Source: a virus. Taken from it: a stretch of 64,000 bases of DNA. Positions within the stretch are counted from its first letter, which is position 1, and each line of letters opens with the position of its first letter. Below are positions 24,981 through 33,395 of the stretch, in pieces. The stretch is taken from the IMG/VR virus record IMGVR_UViG_3300042965_000182, positions 1 to 64,000 of that record; one strand, written 5' to 3'. The notes beneath the pieces are model-generated. The model did no database searches. It was not told where the DNA came from and saw only the letters and a list, made by a program, of their open reading frames with translations. The position numbers and the translations under genes are program-made.

Positions 24981-25385
24981 ATGATAGAGGTATGGTATAA
25001 AAGTAATCTCATATTTACAATAGAAAGAGCAGACATTGAGTATTTCTTTTTAGTAAAAGATATTTTCAAAGGGAACATTACGCCTTTTAAACTTATGCCG
25101 ATTAGAGTTGAACCTCAACCAGAAGATTTTTATATTGCCTGGTATCCTTATGGTTTATGGATTTACAAAGATTTAGAAGTTTATCCTATTTCAACAGAGG
25201 AACTTAAATTGCTTTTAGAAAAAGACGAAAAACTTACTATTATTTGGGAAAAAGAAGAAAAAAGACAGGTATTTTGGATTACAGATTTTGCTCTCAGTCA
25301 ATATATGATTAATGAAAACATTGAATATAAGACACCAGAGGGAAAGTTTTTATTTGATTTAATAAAAAAGGTAAGGCAAAAATGA
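24981..25385 (+). CDS. unknown 134-residue protein
   Basis: Reads MIEVWYKSNLIFTIERADIE with many aromatic residues (FYIAWYPYGLWIYKDLEVYP). Likely a beta domain. The next gene starts inside its stop codon. No family recognised. Confidence 0.65.
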   Translation: MIEVWYKSNLIFTIERADIEYFFLVKDIFKGNITPFKLMPIRVEPQPEDFYIAWYPYGLWIYKDLEVYPISTEELKLLLEKDEKLTIIWEKEEKRQVFWITDFALSQYMINENIEYKTPEGKFLFDLIKKVRQK

Positions 25386-26293
25386 AAAGAAGTTCCATTT
25401 GGGATTATCCGAAGCCTGGTCTTGACCCTGATGTTTGGGACGAAGAAGGTAAACTTTATAATGGACATAAGAAGATGATTTTGTCGCATCTATATGGTGC
25501 TCTTATTGGTTTTGGTTTTAAAAACTTTGAAGAATGGATAAAAGACATTGTGATTATAGGTTCATTAACTTCTTATCAGTATAATAGATTTTCAGACCTT
25601 GATGTCCATATAATTATAGATGTTAACAAGTTTATGGAAGCAGAAAAACTTAACAAGGTTTCACCTGAAAGATTATTAGAATATTTAAACGAGGATTTAA
25701 GGAAGTTTTTGAATGTAAAAGCGCAAATAAAGTTAGACAAGACAGAGCATCCTGTTGAGTATTATTTTGAAAGTGAAGAGGTTATTCCAGCATCAAAAGA
25801 TGAAGGTGTTTACTCACTTTTTACTGACACTTGGATTAAACCACCACGCACTTTAGATTTAGATTTTAATCCTGATGTTTATTATGGTGAAAGAAGAAAG
25901 GTGATTGAAGAATTTGTTAGAGAGTTTGACATAAGGGTAATGGATATAAACAGGTTGGTAAAAGATGTAGATTTTTTACAAGAAACTTTGGAACAGATGC
26001 CAGAAGTAGCAAAAAGGAAGTGGAAAAAGTATTTAGATGAAAAGATAAAAGTAATAGAAGAGGAAATAAAGGATTTAATTCAAAAGACTGATGAAGTTAT
26101 AAAGGCAAGGAGAGAAGAGTATGAAAGAGAAAGTGATGCTAATTTACTTTTTAAGTTTTTACAAAGGTATCAATATATTTGGTTAGCAAAGCAATTAGAA
26201 AAAGCGTTAGAGTTAGAAAAAGAAGAAATGATTGAAAAAGTAAAAGACATTTTAGTAGAGTTTCCTTATAAAACGAGTAAAGGTGAAAGTTAG
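25382..26293 (+). CDS. nucleotidyltransferase (Pol-beta superfamily), phage type
   Basis: 303 residues. The nucleotidyltransferase signature GSLTSYQYNRFSDLDVHI is at residues 60-77, with the metal-binding pair D72 and D74. The opening DPDVWDEEGKLYNGHKKMI also fits phage proteins of this type. A third acidic residue may be supplied by KAQIKLDKTE. The C-terminal 120 residues are a long coiled coil. Enzymes of this superfamily add nucleotides to RNA, protein or small molecules; the substrate here is unknown. It belongs to the accessory block between tailspike and portal. Confidence 0.75.
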   Translation: MKRSSIWDYPKPGLDPDVWDEEGKLYNGHKKMILSHLYGALIGFGFKNFEEWIKDIVIIGSLTSYQYNRFSDLDVHIIIDVNKFMEAEKLNKVSPERLLEYLNEDLRKFLNVKAQIKLDKTEHPVEYYFESEEVIPASKDEGVYSLFTDTWIKPPRTLDLDFNPDVYYGERRKVIEEFVREFDIRVMDINRLVKDVDFLQETLEQMPEVAKRKWKKYLDEKIKVIEEEIKDLIQKTDEVIKARREEYERESDANLLFKFLQRYQYIWLAKQLEKALELEKEEMIEKVKDILVEFPYKTSKGES

Positions 26294-26301
26294 GAGGTAA
26301 A

Positions 26302-27453
26302 ATGAAAAAGGAAGCACAAGTTCCTGTTGGAAAGGTTGAAGAAGAAAAAAGGGCTATGCCACCTGGTTTACCAGCAGAACCAGTAAGAACAGAAAAACCA
26401 GTAGAAATGAAACCAAGAGAAGACGAAGAAATTGAAGAATTAAGGAAGATGTTAGAAGAACCTGAAAAAGAAAGGAGGATACCACCAGAGGAAAGGGTAT
26501 TTGAAAGAGAGCCTCTTGTTAAAACACCTGAAAAAGAGTTAGCAGAATTAGTAGAAGCACCAAAGGTTTTCAAAAGGTTAGGTCCTATTGATAGGCAAAT
26601 GTTTTACTTTTTAGAAAAACAAAGAAGAGATGCTATTTCAAGAGGTGATTTAGACACTTTAAAGAAAATTCACGAAGAAGAAGAAAGAATAATAGAAAAA
26701 TATACAAAAGAAGTAGTGAAAGATGAGTTATCAGGATTTACTTTTGCTTACAGACAAGCACAAGGACACTTTTTCAGTCAAAGAAAGTTAGGTGAATTTG
26801 TAAACAGGGCTTTTGATGCTATTGCTGACCAATTAACAAAAATGGGTATTACTATTTATTCTGCTTCTTTGCTTTCAAGTGAAAGTGATGAATGGGATGA
26901 AAATCCCAAAGAAGGTAAAACAGAATGGAATTTACTTATTGGAACAATTTTAGATGATTGGGCAAAAAGTAATATTGTAGTAATGGCAAATGTAGAAAAA
27001 GACAAAGTAAAGATTTATCCATACTTTTTTGATTATCTTGGCAGAAAATATTCTTTTGATGAAATAACGATAAGGAAATATTTACAGAGTTTAAGACCGA
27101 AACCTTCTTCTGATTGGGTAAAAGCACTTGGTTGGGAACAAGATAAGGATTTAATTGAAATAGACAACAAAGTTATTTGGGCATCAACTGAAATGAATGA
27201 AGTTCAAGATGCCTTTCAGACGCATTTAAAAGAAGTAGAAGTAGAAGATACTGGTAGTTATGCTATGCTTTCAGAAATAAAGTTTGATGAAAGAAATGGA
27301 AAAGTTAAAGTTGTTTACACTTTACCAAAAAATTTCAAAGGTATGTTAAAAATTCCTAAAAAGATTAAGTTTGCTTCTTATAGTTTAAAAAGGGATAAAA
27401 TTTTAGAGTTAGGTGATGGAAAAATAGAAATTGAATATATAAAGGAGGAGTGA
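26302..27453 (+). CDS. unknown protein with disordered N terminus
   Basis: 383 residues, starting MKKEAQVPVGKVEEEKRAMP, which puts a K-x-A-Q pattern at the very N terminus. The next 90 residues are Pro/Glu/Lys-rich and probably disordered. From about residue 95 there is a folded part (RRDAISRGDLDTLKKIHEEE, later EWNLLIGTILDDWAKSNIVV). No family recognised. The low-complexity front recalls scaffold or internal head proteins. Confidence 0.65.
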   Translation: MKKEAQVPVGKVEEEKRAMPPGLPAEPVRTEKPVEMKPREDEEIEELRKMLEEPEKERRIPPEERVFEREPLVKTPEKELAELVEAPKVFKRLGPIDRQMFYFLEKQRRDAISRGDLDTLKKIHEEEERIIEKYTKEVVKDELSGFTFAYRQAQGHFFSQRKLGEFVNRAFDAIADQLTKMGITIYSASLLSSESDEWDENPKEGKTEWNLLIGTILDDWAKSNIVVMANVEKDKVKIYPYFFDYLGRKYSFDEITIRKYLQSLRPKPSSDWVKALGWEQDKDLIEIDNKVIWASTEMNEVQDAFQTHLKEVEVEDTGSYAMLSEIKFDERNGKVKVVYTLPKNFKGMLKIPKKIKFASYSLKRDKILELGDGKIEIEYIKEE

Positions 27454-27454
27454 A

Positions 27455-28609
27455 ATGTGGCATTTACCTGAATGGAAGTATAGGAATGTTCAAGTTTTAA
27501 AACCTCATAAAAGAGCAGGAAAGAATTTTGTTTTTGATATTCAAATTCTTCGTTCAAGTGGTGATAATGACCCTTATAATGTATATGTTGATGATAAATG
27601 TAAACCAGATTTTTCAGATATAAGGTTTGTTGACAATCATAACAGGTTATTACCTTATGAAAGGATTGATTATATAGAAGGAGGATGGGCTGAATTTATT
27701 GTAAGGTTTTTAGGTGATTTATCAAAATTTCCTGGTATAATTTACCTTTATTATGGTAATCCTGACGCTGTTTACACTGGACAAACAGGTTTAATGTATG
27801 ATTATGATGTAACTTTTAATTCAAGTGTCAATCTTAACAAAGATTGGTTTATAATTAAATCAAGTGGTGCAAGTTATCAACTGCTTTCAGATAGATTAAG
27901 AATTAGTTTAAATTCTGATATGGATTATATCTGGTTTATTTCAAAAAAGAGTTATGGAGTTGGTATGTTAATAATAAGTTTTTCACCTTCAATTTTTCCT
28001 TTTATGTATGTTGGTTTAGTGGATAAAAGATGTAAACTTGTAAGAGATTATCAGGGAAGATTAGTTCCTTGTCCTGGTTATTTTGAACGAACTTATAAAA
28101 AACAAACAGTGAGAGATTATTTAAAATGTGTTTCATTAGAATATGTTTTACCTGACGGTTCTTGGAATGTGGAGTTTACTGGAACCAGCAGATATCCTGA
28201 AATAGAACTACCTCCTGTTCTTTATAGTTCAATTTTATGGCAAGATGATTACAAAATTTGTTCTGGTTTTTTTTCACAACACACTACACCTTTTAAAATC
28301 CCTGATAAATACAAATTAGTTTTTGGTGTTACCAATATGGCTGGCAATATAGATGTTTTTACTTGTCAATTCCAAAGACAACTTTATGACTATGAGAGTT
28401 TATTTGTTGAACCTTACTGGATATTTCAAGAAAGAAGTAATTTTTATGTTGAAAAGAAAGAGTTAATTGTAAAAGAGACTATTCCGCAAGTTTTAAATCA
28501 AGTTTCAATTAGTAATTTATTAAGTGTTGATGATTTATTAATAAGTAGAGTTTTACCTTCAGAAAAGTTTTGGTTAAATGTTAACAATATATATTTTAGA
28601 AGGAGGTGA
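27455..28609 (+). CDS. DUF2341-containing virion protein
   Basis: 384 residues. The first 110 residues match the DUF2341 pattern: WKYRNVQVLKPH, DFSDIRFVDNHNRLLPYE, WAEFIVRFLGDL and IIYLYYGNPDA. This beta-sandwich domain is found in surface and tail adhesion proteins. The rest is beta-rich and unknown (ASYQLLSDRLRISL, GSWNVEFTGTSRYPEI). A tail-fibre or decoration role is likely. It begins after AAAGGAGGAG. Confidence 0.7.
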   Translation: MWHLPEWKYRNVQVLKPHKRAGKNFVFDIQILRSSGDNDPYNVYVDDKCKPDFSDIRFVDNHNRLLPYERIDYIEGGWAEFIVRFLGDLSKFPGIIYLYYGNPDAVYTGQTGLMYDYDVTFNSSVNLNKDWFIIKSSGASYQLLSDRLRISLNSDMDYIWFISKKSYGVGMLIISFSPSIFPFMYVGLVDKRCKLVRDYQGRLVPCPGYFERTYKKQTVRDYLKCVSLEYVLPDGSWNVEFTGTSRYPEIELPPVLYSSILWQDDYKICSGFFSQHTTPFKIPDKYKLVFGVTNMAGNIDVFTCQFQRQLYDYESLFVEPYWIFQERSNFYVEKKELIVKETIPQVLNQVSISNLLSVDDLLISRVLPSEKFWLNVNNIYFRRR

Positions 28610-28612
28610 AGG

Positions 28613-29026
28613 ATGGAAAGAATAAATGAAAAGTTAGTGGAGGTTTTAAAACCTTTAAAGGAATATTTCAGAGGTATAAAGGTTGCTACGATTGGTCAAG
28701 TGGAAACTTTTGCTACAAGATACAATTTACATCCTCAATTGGTAACTTATCTTTTGCAAGTTGTTATGGGTAGAGATGTTTGTGAAAGAATACAAAGAAA
28801 GTATGGTTCTTGGGTTTCAAAAGAAAAATTTCTAAAAGAGGCATATGTTAAAGGTATGGAAGTAGAAATTTACGATGAATGTTCTGGTGTAAAATATGAA
28901 GGTATAATAGAAGATGTTTCTCCTGCCAGTATAAAACTTAAAACAAAAGAAGGTAAGGAAGTAGAAATTTCAAAAGGTTGTATACCTGAATGGGGTCTAA
29001 TATACATTATGGAGGAAGCAAAGTGA
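28613..29026 (+). CDS. unknown protein with helical front and SH3-like end
   Basis: 137 residues after GAAGGAGGTG. The N-terminal half is helical (residues 1-70) and the C-terminal half forms a small beta barrel (KGMEVEIYDECSGVKYEGII, SIKLKTKEGKEVEISKGCI), again an SH3/KOW-like pattern as seen in several products near 14 kb. No family recognised. Confidence 0.65.
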   Translation: MERINEKLVEVLKPLKEYFRGIKVATIGQVETFATRYNLHPQLVTYLLQVVMGRDVCERIQRKYGSWVSKEKFLKEAYVKGMEVEIYDECSGVKYEGIIEDVSPASIKLKTKEGKEVEISKGCIPEWGLIYIMEEAK

Positions 29027-29229
29027 TACAGAAGAAAAGGTTAACTGATAAACAATTTGAAATATTAAGGCAGGTTTTACAGGATTATCTTATAGCACAA
29101 AGAAGTTTAAAACTTGTTTTAGATTTACTTGAAATACCTGAAATAAGTTTTCCAACTTTACAACTCAATTTTGAAACAAAAGAGATAATTTATGATGATG
29201 GCAAAAGTGAAAGTTCCAGTCATAATTAA
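29023..29229 (+). CDS. unknown 68-residue protein
   Basis: A GTG start in a GTGA overlap after GGAGGAAGC is the best start; the frame is open further up but without a binding site. It reads MIQKKRLTDKQFEILRQVL, a helical protein with an acidic end (DDGKSESSSHN). No family recognised. Confidence 0.6.
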   Translation: MIQKKRLTDKQFEILRQVLQDYLIAQRSLKLVLDLLEIPEISFPTLQLNFETKEIIYDDGKSESSSHN

Positions 29230-29266
29230 AAAGGTTGTAAAAATAAAGGTTTACATAAAGAGGTAA
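29198..29266 (+). CDS. possible 22-residue basic peptide
   Basis: Reads MAKVKVPVIIKKVVKIKVYI, then KR. It overlaps the end of the previous gene and stops one base before the next ATG, exactly filling an otherwise empty gap. It is strongly basic and beta-like. No clear ribosome binding site, so it may be fortuitous. Confidence 0.3.
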   Translation: MAKVKVPVIIKKVVKIKVYIKR

Positions 29267-29267
29267 A

Positions 29268-29507
29268 ATGAAAAAGTTTTTAACTTTCCTTAATGAGCCT
29301 TCTGGTAAGGTTTCATTTATGAGGTTAACAGGTTTTCTTTTAGTTTTTGTTTACATTATAATGTTTATTTACATTGGGATAACAGACAAAAAGATTTCTG
29401 ATATACCAACTAACTTAATGGTATTGATTTTAACTTTGTATGGAATGAACAAAATTGAAAGGATTTTCAATGGAAGGAAAAATGAAAGTAGTTATAAAGC
29501 AGAATAA
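29268..29507 (+). CDS. holin-like membrane protein
   Basis: 79 residues with two hydrophobic spans (FLLVFVYIIMFIYIGI and NLMVLILTLYGMNKI) and charged ends. The opening FLNEPSGKVSFMRLTGFLL resembles a common phage membrane protein family with a GK-S-x-MR motif, often annotated as holin or amidase partner. With the three membrane/coiled-coil products at 30224, 30544 and 30834 it could be part of a lysis module, although no endolysin gene lies nearby. Confidence 0.6.
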   Translation: MKKFLTFLNEPSGKVSFMRLTGFLLVFVYIIMFIYIGITDKKISDIPTNLMVLILTLYGMNKIERIFNGRKNESSYKAE

Positions 29508-29667
29508 AAAGAGATTTTGTTTACTAAAAGAAGTTTATTTTTCTGATTGGCAGGTGTTTGAAGTTTGTGGAAATTGTGAGTTTTATCAAAGAGATGAGAT
29601 TTTTAATAATTTTAAATGCTTAAAACAAGGCAAAAAAGAGGTGAAAAATGAAAGAAAGACAAAATGA
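29482..29667 (+). CDS. unknown small cysteine-containing protein
   Basis: About 61 residues from the ATG after GGAAGG (upstream in-frame ATGs at 29455 and 29470 are alternatives). It contains CGNCEFYQRDEIFNNFKC, three cysteines like a partial zinc site, similar in style to the end of the protein at 6713. It overlaps the genes on both sides. Confidence 0.5.
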   Translation: MKVVIKQNKKRFCLLKEVYFSDWQVFEVCGNCEFYQRDEIFNNFKCLKQGKKEVKNERKTK

Positions 29668-30010
29668 ATTAATAAATATTGTAAACGAATTAATTGATAT
29701 AGCAAATGAGTTAATTTCTCTTGGTCAATTTGCCAAATTAAGAAGGATACCTAAGGATTTAAAAAGGTTAGAGGATGAAGAAGAAGTTTTCCTTTCAGAA
29801 GAAAAGGAGAAGGAATATTTACAAAAGGCAGTAGAATTACCTTTAACAAAGGAGGCAAGGATTGTTCAAAGACAGAGAGAAGGTAAGAAAGTTTGGTGTG
29901 TAGAAAGTGAAAAAACAGGTCGTTCCTTTGGTTGTTATCCAACAAGAAAACAAGCAGAAGAAAGGTTGAAACAAGTTGAAATGTTCAAACATATGAAGAA
30001 GAAAAAATAG
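29648..30010 (+). CDS. capsid-associated-type protein with weak N-terminal helix tag
   Basis: 120 residues. The start NELINIVNELIDIANELI is a divergent form of the shared helix. PLTKEARIVQRQ near residue 66 is a K-x-A site. The C-terminal 50 residues (KKVWCVESEKTGRSFGCYPT, then RKQAEERLKQVEMFKHM) match a short domain I associate with phage head-region proteins. I infer an internal or head-maturation protein. Overlaps the gene before by 20 bases. Confidence 0.6.
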   Translation: MKERQNELINIVNELIDIANELISLGQFAKLRRIPKDLKRLEDEEEVFLSEEKEKEYLQKAVELPLTKEARIVQRQREGKKVWCVESEKTGRSFGCYPTRKQAEERLKQVEMFKHMKKKK

Positions 30011-30011
30011 T

Positions 30012-30242
30012 ATGAAAAAGGTTTGGGTAAAATTTAAATGTAAAAAATGTGGTGAAATGTTTTGGGAAAGACTTGTGTATAAAGATAAACTTACGCTTGA
30101 TAGGTTTTGGCTTACCTGTCAATTCTGTAAACATTCAGGAACAGTTCACAATGAATTTTTTATAGTGAAAATAGAAGAAAGTTTAATTGAGAAAAAAGAA
30201 ACATTTTGGCAAAAAATAAAGAGATGGTTAGGAATTTGGTAA
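30012..30242 (+). CDS. zinc-ribbon small protein
   Basis: 76 residues starting MKKVWVKFKCKKCGEMFWER, with a second pair CQFCKH about 27 residues on. Two CxxC pairs at this spacing make a zinc ribbon, often binding nucleic acid or protein. It ends in the basic/aromatic FWQKIKRWLGIW, which could lie on a membrane. Overlaps the next gene. Confidence 0.65.
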   Translation: MKKVWVKFKCKKCGEMFWERLVYKDKLTLDRFWLTCQFCKHSGTVHNEFFIVKIEESLIEKKETFWQKIKRWLGIW

Positions 30243-30532
30243 AAAAGTATTGGAGTGGAATTCTTTTTGGTTTACTTTTTGTTATAATATTTATTTTTGC
30301 TATTCTTTTAGCAAATTATTACAATAAGTCTATTGATGAAAGTTTAAAGAAAATAGAAATGGAACAAAAAGAGTTAAAAAAGCAATTAGATTTAAAGGAA
30401 AAGGAAATCAATTATTACAAAGCAGTTTTAGATAGTTTAACAAAAGAAATAAAAGGTATGAAGTTTACAAAAAAGGTATATAAAGGGAATATAAGAATTT
30501 TAGCAGAAGAATTTAAAAAAAGAGGTTTTTAA
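30224..30532 (+). CDS. single-span membrane protein with coiled coil (spanin-like topology)
   Basis: Start taken at the ATG at 30224 (MVRNLVKKYWSGILFGLLFV). A TTG 18 bases upstream is possible. One N-terminal membrane helix (ILFGLLFVIIFIFAILLA) is followed by a coiled coil (KKIEMEQKELKKQLDLKE) and a basic end. This is the topology of an inner-membrane spanin, but also of other anchored coiled-coil proteins. Confidence 0.55.
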   Translation: MVRNLVKKYWSGILFGLLFVIIFIFAILLANYYNKSIDESLKKIEMEQKELKKQLDLKEKEINYYKAVLDSLTKEIKGMKFTKKVYKGNIRILAEEFKKRGF

Positions 30533-30543
30533 AGGAGGTAAAA

Positions 30544-30837
30544 ATGATAAAAAAGAACAGTAATGGTGAATTTGTTATAACAAAGGGTGCTCTTGCTATC
30601 ATAGGGACTACCCTTACGATTATTGCTCTTGCTTTTTCTTTTTTCACTTATACTATCGGTAGGGTGACTGAAAGCACTCGTCAATATACAAGGTTAGAAG
30701 AGGTTGTTAAAGTTTTACAGGAAAAGTCAGAAAAGACAGATAAGTTTTTAGAGAATATCAGTAAAGATTTACAGAATATAAGAGAAGATTTAGTTTTAAT
30801 AAAGGTAAAACTTGGCTTAATTGACAAAGGAAGATGA
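30544..30837 (+). CDS. single-span membrane protein with coiled coil
   Basis: 97 residues after AAAGGAGGT. A short polar N terminus, then GALAIIGTTLTIIALAFSFF as a membrane span, followed by a coiled coil (LEEVVKVLQEKSEKTDKFL) to the end. Similar to XhlA/holin-like accessory proteins. Overlaps the next gene by 4 bases, so it is coupled to it. Confidence 0.6.
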   Translation: MIKKNSNGEFVITKGALAIIGTTLTIIALAFSFFTYTIGRVTESTRQYTRLEEVVKVLQEKSEKTDKFLENISKDLQNIREDLVLIKVKLGLIDKGR

Positions 30838-31196
30838 AACTATTAATTTTTATTTTTATGCAAGCAGTTTATCCATTACAGCAAGGAGAACCTGCTCCTT
30901 GTCCTGTTGTTGCTTTTGATACACTTTCAGCAAAGAAATTACTTTATTATTTAGACAGTTTAGATTTTATTACGAAAAAATATTTACTTTTAGAACAAAG
31001 AAGTAATATTTGTGATACACTTATAAACAAGTTTCAGCAAAAAGAAGTTTTATACAAAGAGTTAATACAGAAAAAAGATGAAGAAATAAAACTATTAAAA
31101 GAAAAGATAAAGGTTAGTAATAAGAAAAAGTGGTTTGAAAGGTTAGGTTTTTTAGGTGTTTTAACTTTTATTCTCTTAGTGATAGGAGGTAAATGA
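30834..31196 (+). CDS. signal-anchored coiled-coil protein, lysis-type
   Basis: 120 residues: an N-terminal hydrophobic signal (LLIFIFMQAVYPLQ), then QGEPAPCPVVAFDTLSAKKL, a coiled coil, and a C-terminal membrane span (LGVLTFILLVIGG). The GEPAPC-type segment just after the signal is seen in several phage membrane proteins of lysis regions. Its cysteine might be a lipidation site only if processed, which is not evident. Last gene before the portal. Confidence 0.6.
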   Translation: MKLLIFIFMQAVYPLQQGEPAPCPVVAFDTLSAKKLLYYLDSLDFITKKYLLLEQRSNICDTLINKFQQKEVLYKELIQKKDEEIKLLKEKIKVSNKKKWFERLGFLGVLTFILLVIGGK

Positions 31197-31197
31197 A

Positions 31198-33009
31198 ATG
31201 AAAAAGTTAGGTGTTGGTAATGTTGTTCCAACTTGGTATGGTGGCTCAATAGCAAGAGCCTCTCTTGGTGTAAGAACAGCACAACTAACTTATTATCCAC
31301 CAAGATGGTTTTCTCCTTTACTTTCATTTGTTCATTTTTATGTTCCGTGGGACAGGGCTACTTTATATCAATGGATAAGGTATTTTGATACTTGGCACGC
31401 TGTTGTTGGTGCTTGTATAGACATACATACGATGATGCCTTTATCAAGGTTTTCTTTAAGAGGTGTTCACGACCCGACTATTTTAAGGGTTTACGAGGAA
31501 TGTTGCGAAGAATTAAAAGCATTTTTGCTTATGTATTCTCAACTATCAGAGTTTTGGACTATTGGTGAAGTTTTCACTTTACTTTACTGGGATGACAAAT
31601 TAGGTATTTTTACTGATGCTGAAATTCTTATGCCTGAATACATTGAAATTAAAAGTTTACCTTTTATGGGTTCTCTTGATATTGAGAAAAATATTTACGA
31701 ACTTGTTTTAGACCAGTTTACTTTGGAAATGTTAGAGACACCTGACCCTGATGTTCAAAAGATGTTGATGAAGTTAGACCCTGCTTTACTTGAAACAATC
31801 AAAAAGAAAGGAAGGTTAAGGTTAGATGGCAATTTGTTAATGGTAATGATTAAAAAAAGACATATGTATCAAGATAGGGCTCAACCTATTCTTTTAAGGG
31901 TAATGAGGGAACTTATTTATGAAAGCAAATTATTAGAAGCAATGTATACAATAGCAGACAGGCATGTTAATCCGAAAGAGATTTGGAAGATAGGTAATGA
32001 CAATTTCCCAGCTGACCAAGCACTTTTAGATGCTTATGAAGAACTTATAAGGAATGCTGAACAGCAACCACTTTTTACTTTGGTTGTTCCACATACAGTT
32101 TCACTTGATATAGTTGGCGCTACTGGTAAATTTCCAAAATTATCAGATGAATTAGATTGGGTTGAAAAAAGAATTTTAACTGCTTTACTTTTGAATAAGG
32201 CTGTGATACACGGAGAAGGACCAAATTTTGCTACTGCTTCTGTTGCTATGAGGGCGTTAATGCAAAGGTATATGGAAGTAAGGGCTATGTTAGAAGAGGA
32301 ATGGACAACGAAAGTGTTTTTACCTATTGCTTTAAAACACAATTTCTTTGAGGTTACGCAAGCAGAATTAGAACATGGTGTCAGAAGACCTTATAAAGAA
32401 AGGAAGCCAATTTTACCTTATTTTGATTGGCATTATAAAGCAAGGTTATTAGATGACAGTTCATTTAGAGATAGAATAATAGAACTTTACAAAGCAGGTA
32501 AGATACCTTTGAAGATATTGACTGATGTTCTCGGTTTAGATTACGAATATGTAAAGGTTTACAAAGAAAGGGAAGAAGGGACAATTGTTGACCCGTTCTA
32601 TGAAGAATGGAGAAAAGAAGTAATAAAGAAAGGTTTAGAAGGTATTGTTCCAGCACCAAAAGGTGTCAGGAGTTCAGTTGATGAAGTAGAAAAGAAAAAT
32701 TTAAAGGAAGCACTTGAAGAAGCAGACAGAAAATTTGAAATTTTCAAGAAGTGGTTAACAAAAACAAGTTTAAAGGAAAATGGCAGAAAGCCTGTTGGTG
32801 AAAAAGAAGAAAGTGATGATGATTATGAAAAGAAGGAGAAAAAAGTTAAAAAATTGTTAGAAGAAGCAGAAAACATAGAGTTTGATTGGACAACGAGAGG
32901 TGGTTTAATAAGGAAATTAAGGATAGCAGAAGAAATTTTTAAAAATGGAAATTTAGACCTTTTAGCAACAATTTTACCCAGAAAAGAAGAAGAAAACAAA
33001 GGAGGGTAA
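31198..33009 (+). CDS. portal protein
   Basis: 603 residues, size and style of the gp20-type portal that forms the dodecameric DNA channel at one head vertex and nucleates head assembly. Typical parts: YFDTWHAVVGACIDIHTMMP near residue 65, a wing with FTLLYWDDKLGIFTDAEIL, a long stem helix region (LEAMYTIADRHVNPKEIW) and a CRESC-type FATASVAMRALMQRYMEVRA segment. The last 120 residues are Lys/Glu-rich and carry WLTKTSLKENG, a T-K-T-S variant of the suspected processing site. Position, upstream of the protease-scaffold-capsid block, agrees. Confidence 0.88.
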   Translation: MKKLGVGNVVPTWYGGSIARASLGVRTAQLTYYPPRWFSPLLSFVHFYVPWDRATLYQWIRYFDTWHAVVGACIDIHTMMPLSRFSLRGVHDPTILRVYEECCEELKAFLLMYSQLSEFWTIGEVFTLLYWDDKLGIFTDAEILMPEYIEIKSLPFMGSLDIEKNIYELVLDQFTLEMLETPDPDVQKMLMKLDPALLETIKKKGRLRLDGNLLMVMIKKRHMYQDRAQPILLRVMRELIYESKLLEAMYTIADRHVNPKEIWKIGNDNFPADQALLDAYEELIRNAEQQPLFTLVVPHTVSLDIVGATGKFPKLSDELDWVEKRILTALLLNKAVIHGEGPNFATASVAMRALMQRYMEVRAMLEEEWTTKVFLPIALKHNFFEVTQAELEHGVRRPYKERKPILPYFDWHYKARLLDDSSFRDRIIELYKAGKIPLKILTDVLGLDYEYVKVYKEREEGTIVDPFYEEWRKEVIKKGLEGIVPAPKGVRSSVDEVEKKNLKEALEEADRKFEIFKKWLTKTSLKENGRKPVGEKEESDDDYEKKEKKVKKLLEEAENIEFDWTTRGGLIRKLRIAEEIFKNGNLDLLATILPRKEEENKGG

Positions 33010-33010
33010 A

Positions 33011-33391
33011 ATGTTATTTCAAGCATATACAAAAGATTTTCCTGATTTTGTAGTGGTGTTATTAGATTATTTAGAGGAACTTTATGCTGGAGATTGGTCT
33101 CGTATTGCTTTAAAGGTTATGCCTGGTATAAGTGAAAGGTTAAATGAACTATCTTCACTTGCCTGGTATTACAATACAACTGAGGAATATTTTGACATCG
33201 TTGAAAGCGACCTTGACAATTTAATTTATGAGTTTTTAGAAAGGTTAATGAGGGTAGAAGGAATAAAAGATTTTGGTAAACACTTTGAAAAAATTAAGGA
33301 ATTATTTGAAGAAGAAGCAGACCGTTATTATTCAGAAAGAAAATATTTTTGGAAAGAGTTAGATAAAGGTAAATTTATTTACAGGAGGTGA
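33011..33391 (+). CDS. unknown helical 126-residue protein
   Basis: After GGAGGGTAAA. An acidic, all-helical protein (VVLLDYLEELYAGDWSRIAL, NLIYEFLERLMRVEG). It lies directly behind the portal gene. Head assembly or portal accessory function is possible, but no family is recognised. Confidence 0.7.
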   Translation: MLFQAYTKDFPDFVVVLLDYLEELYAGDWSRIALKVMPGISERLNELSSLAWYYNTTEEYFDIVESDLDNLIYEFLERLMRVEGIKDFGKHFEKIKELFEEEADRYYSERKYFWKELDKGKFIYRR

Positions 33392-33395
33392 AAGT

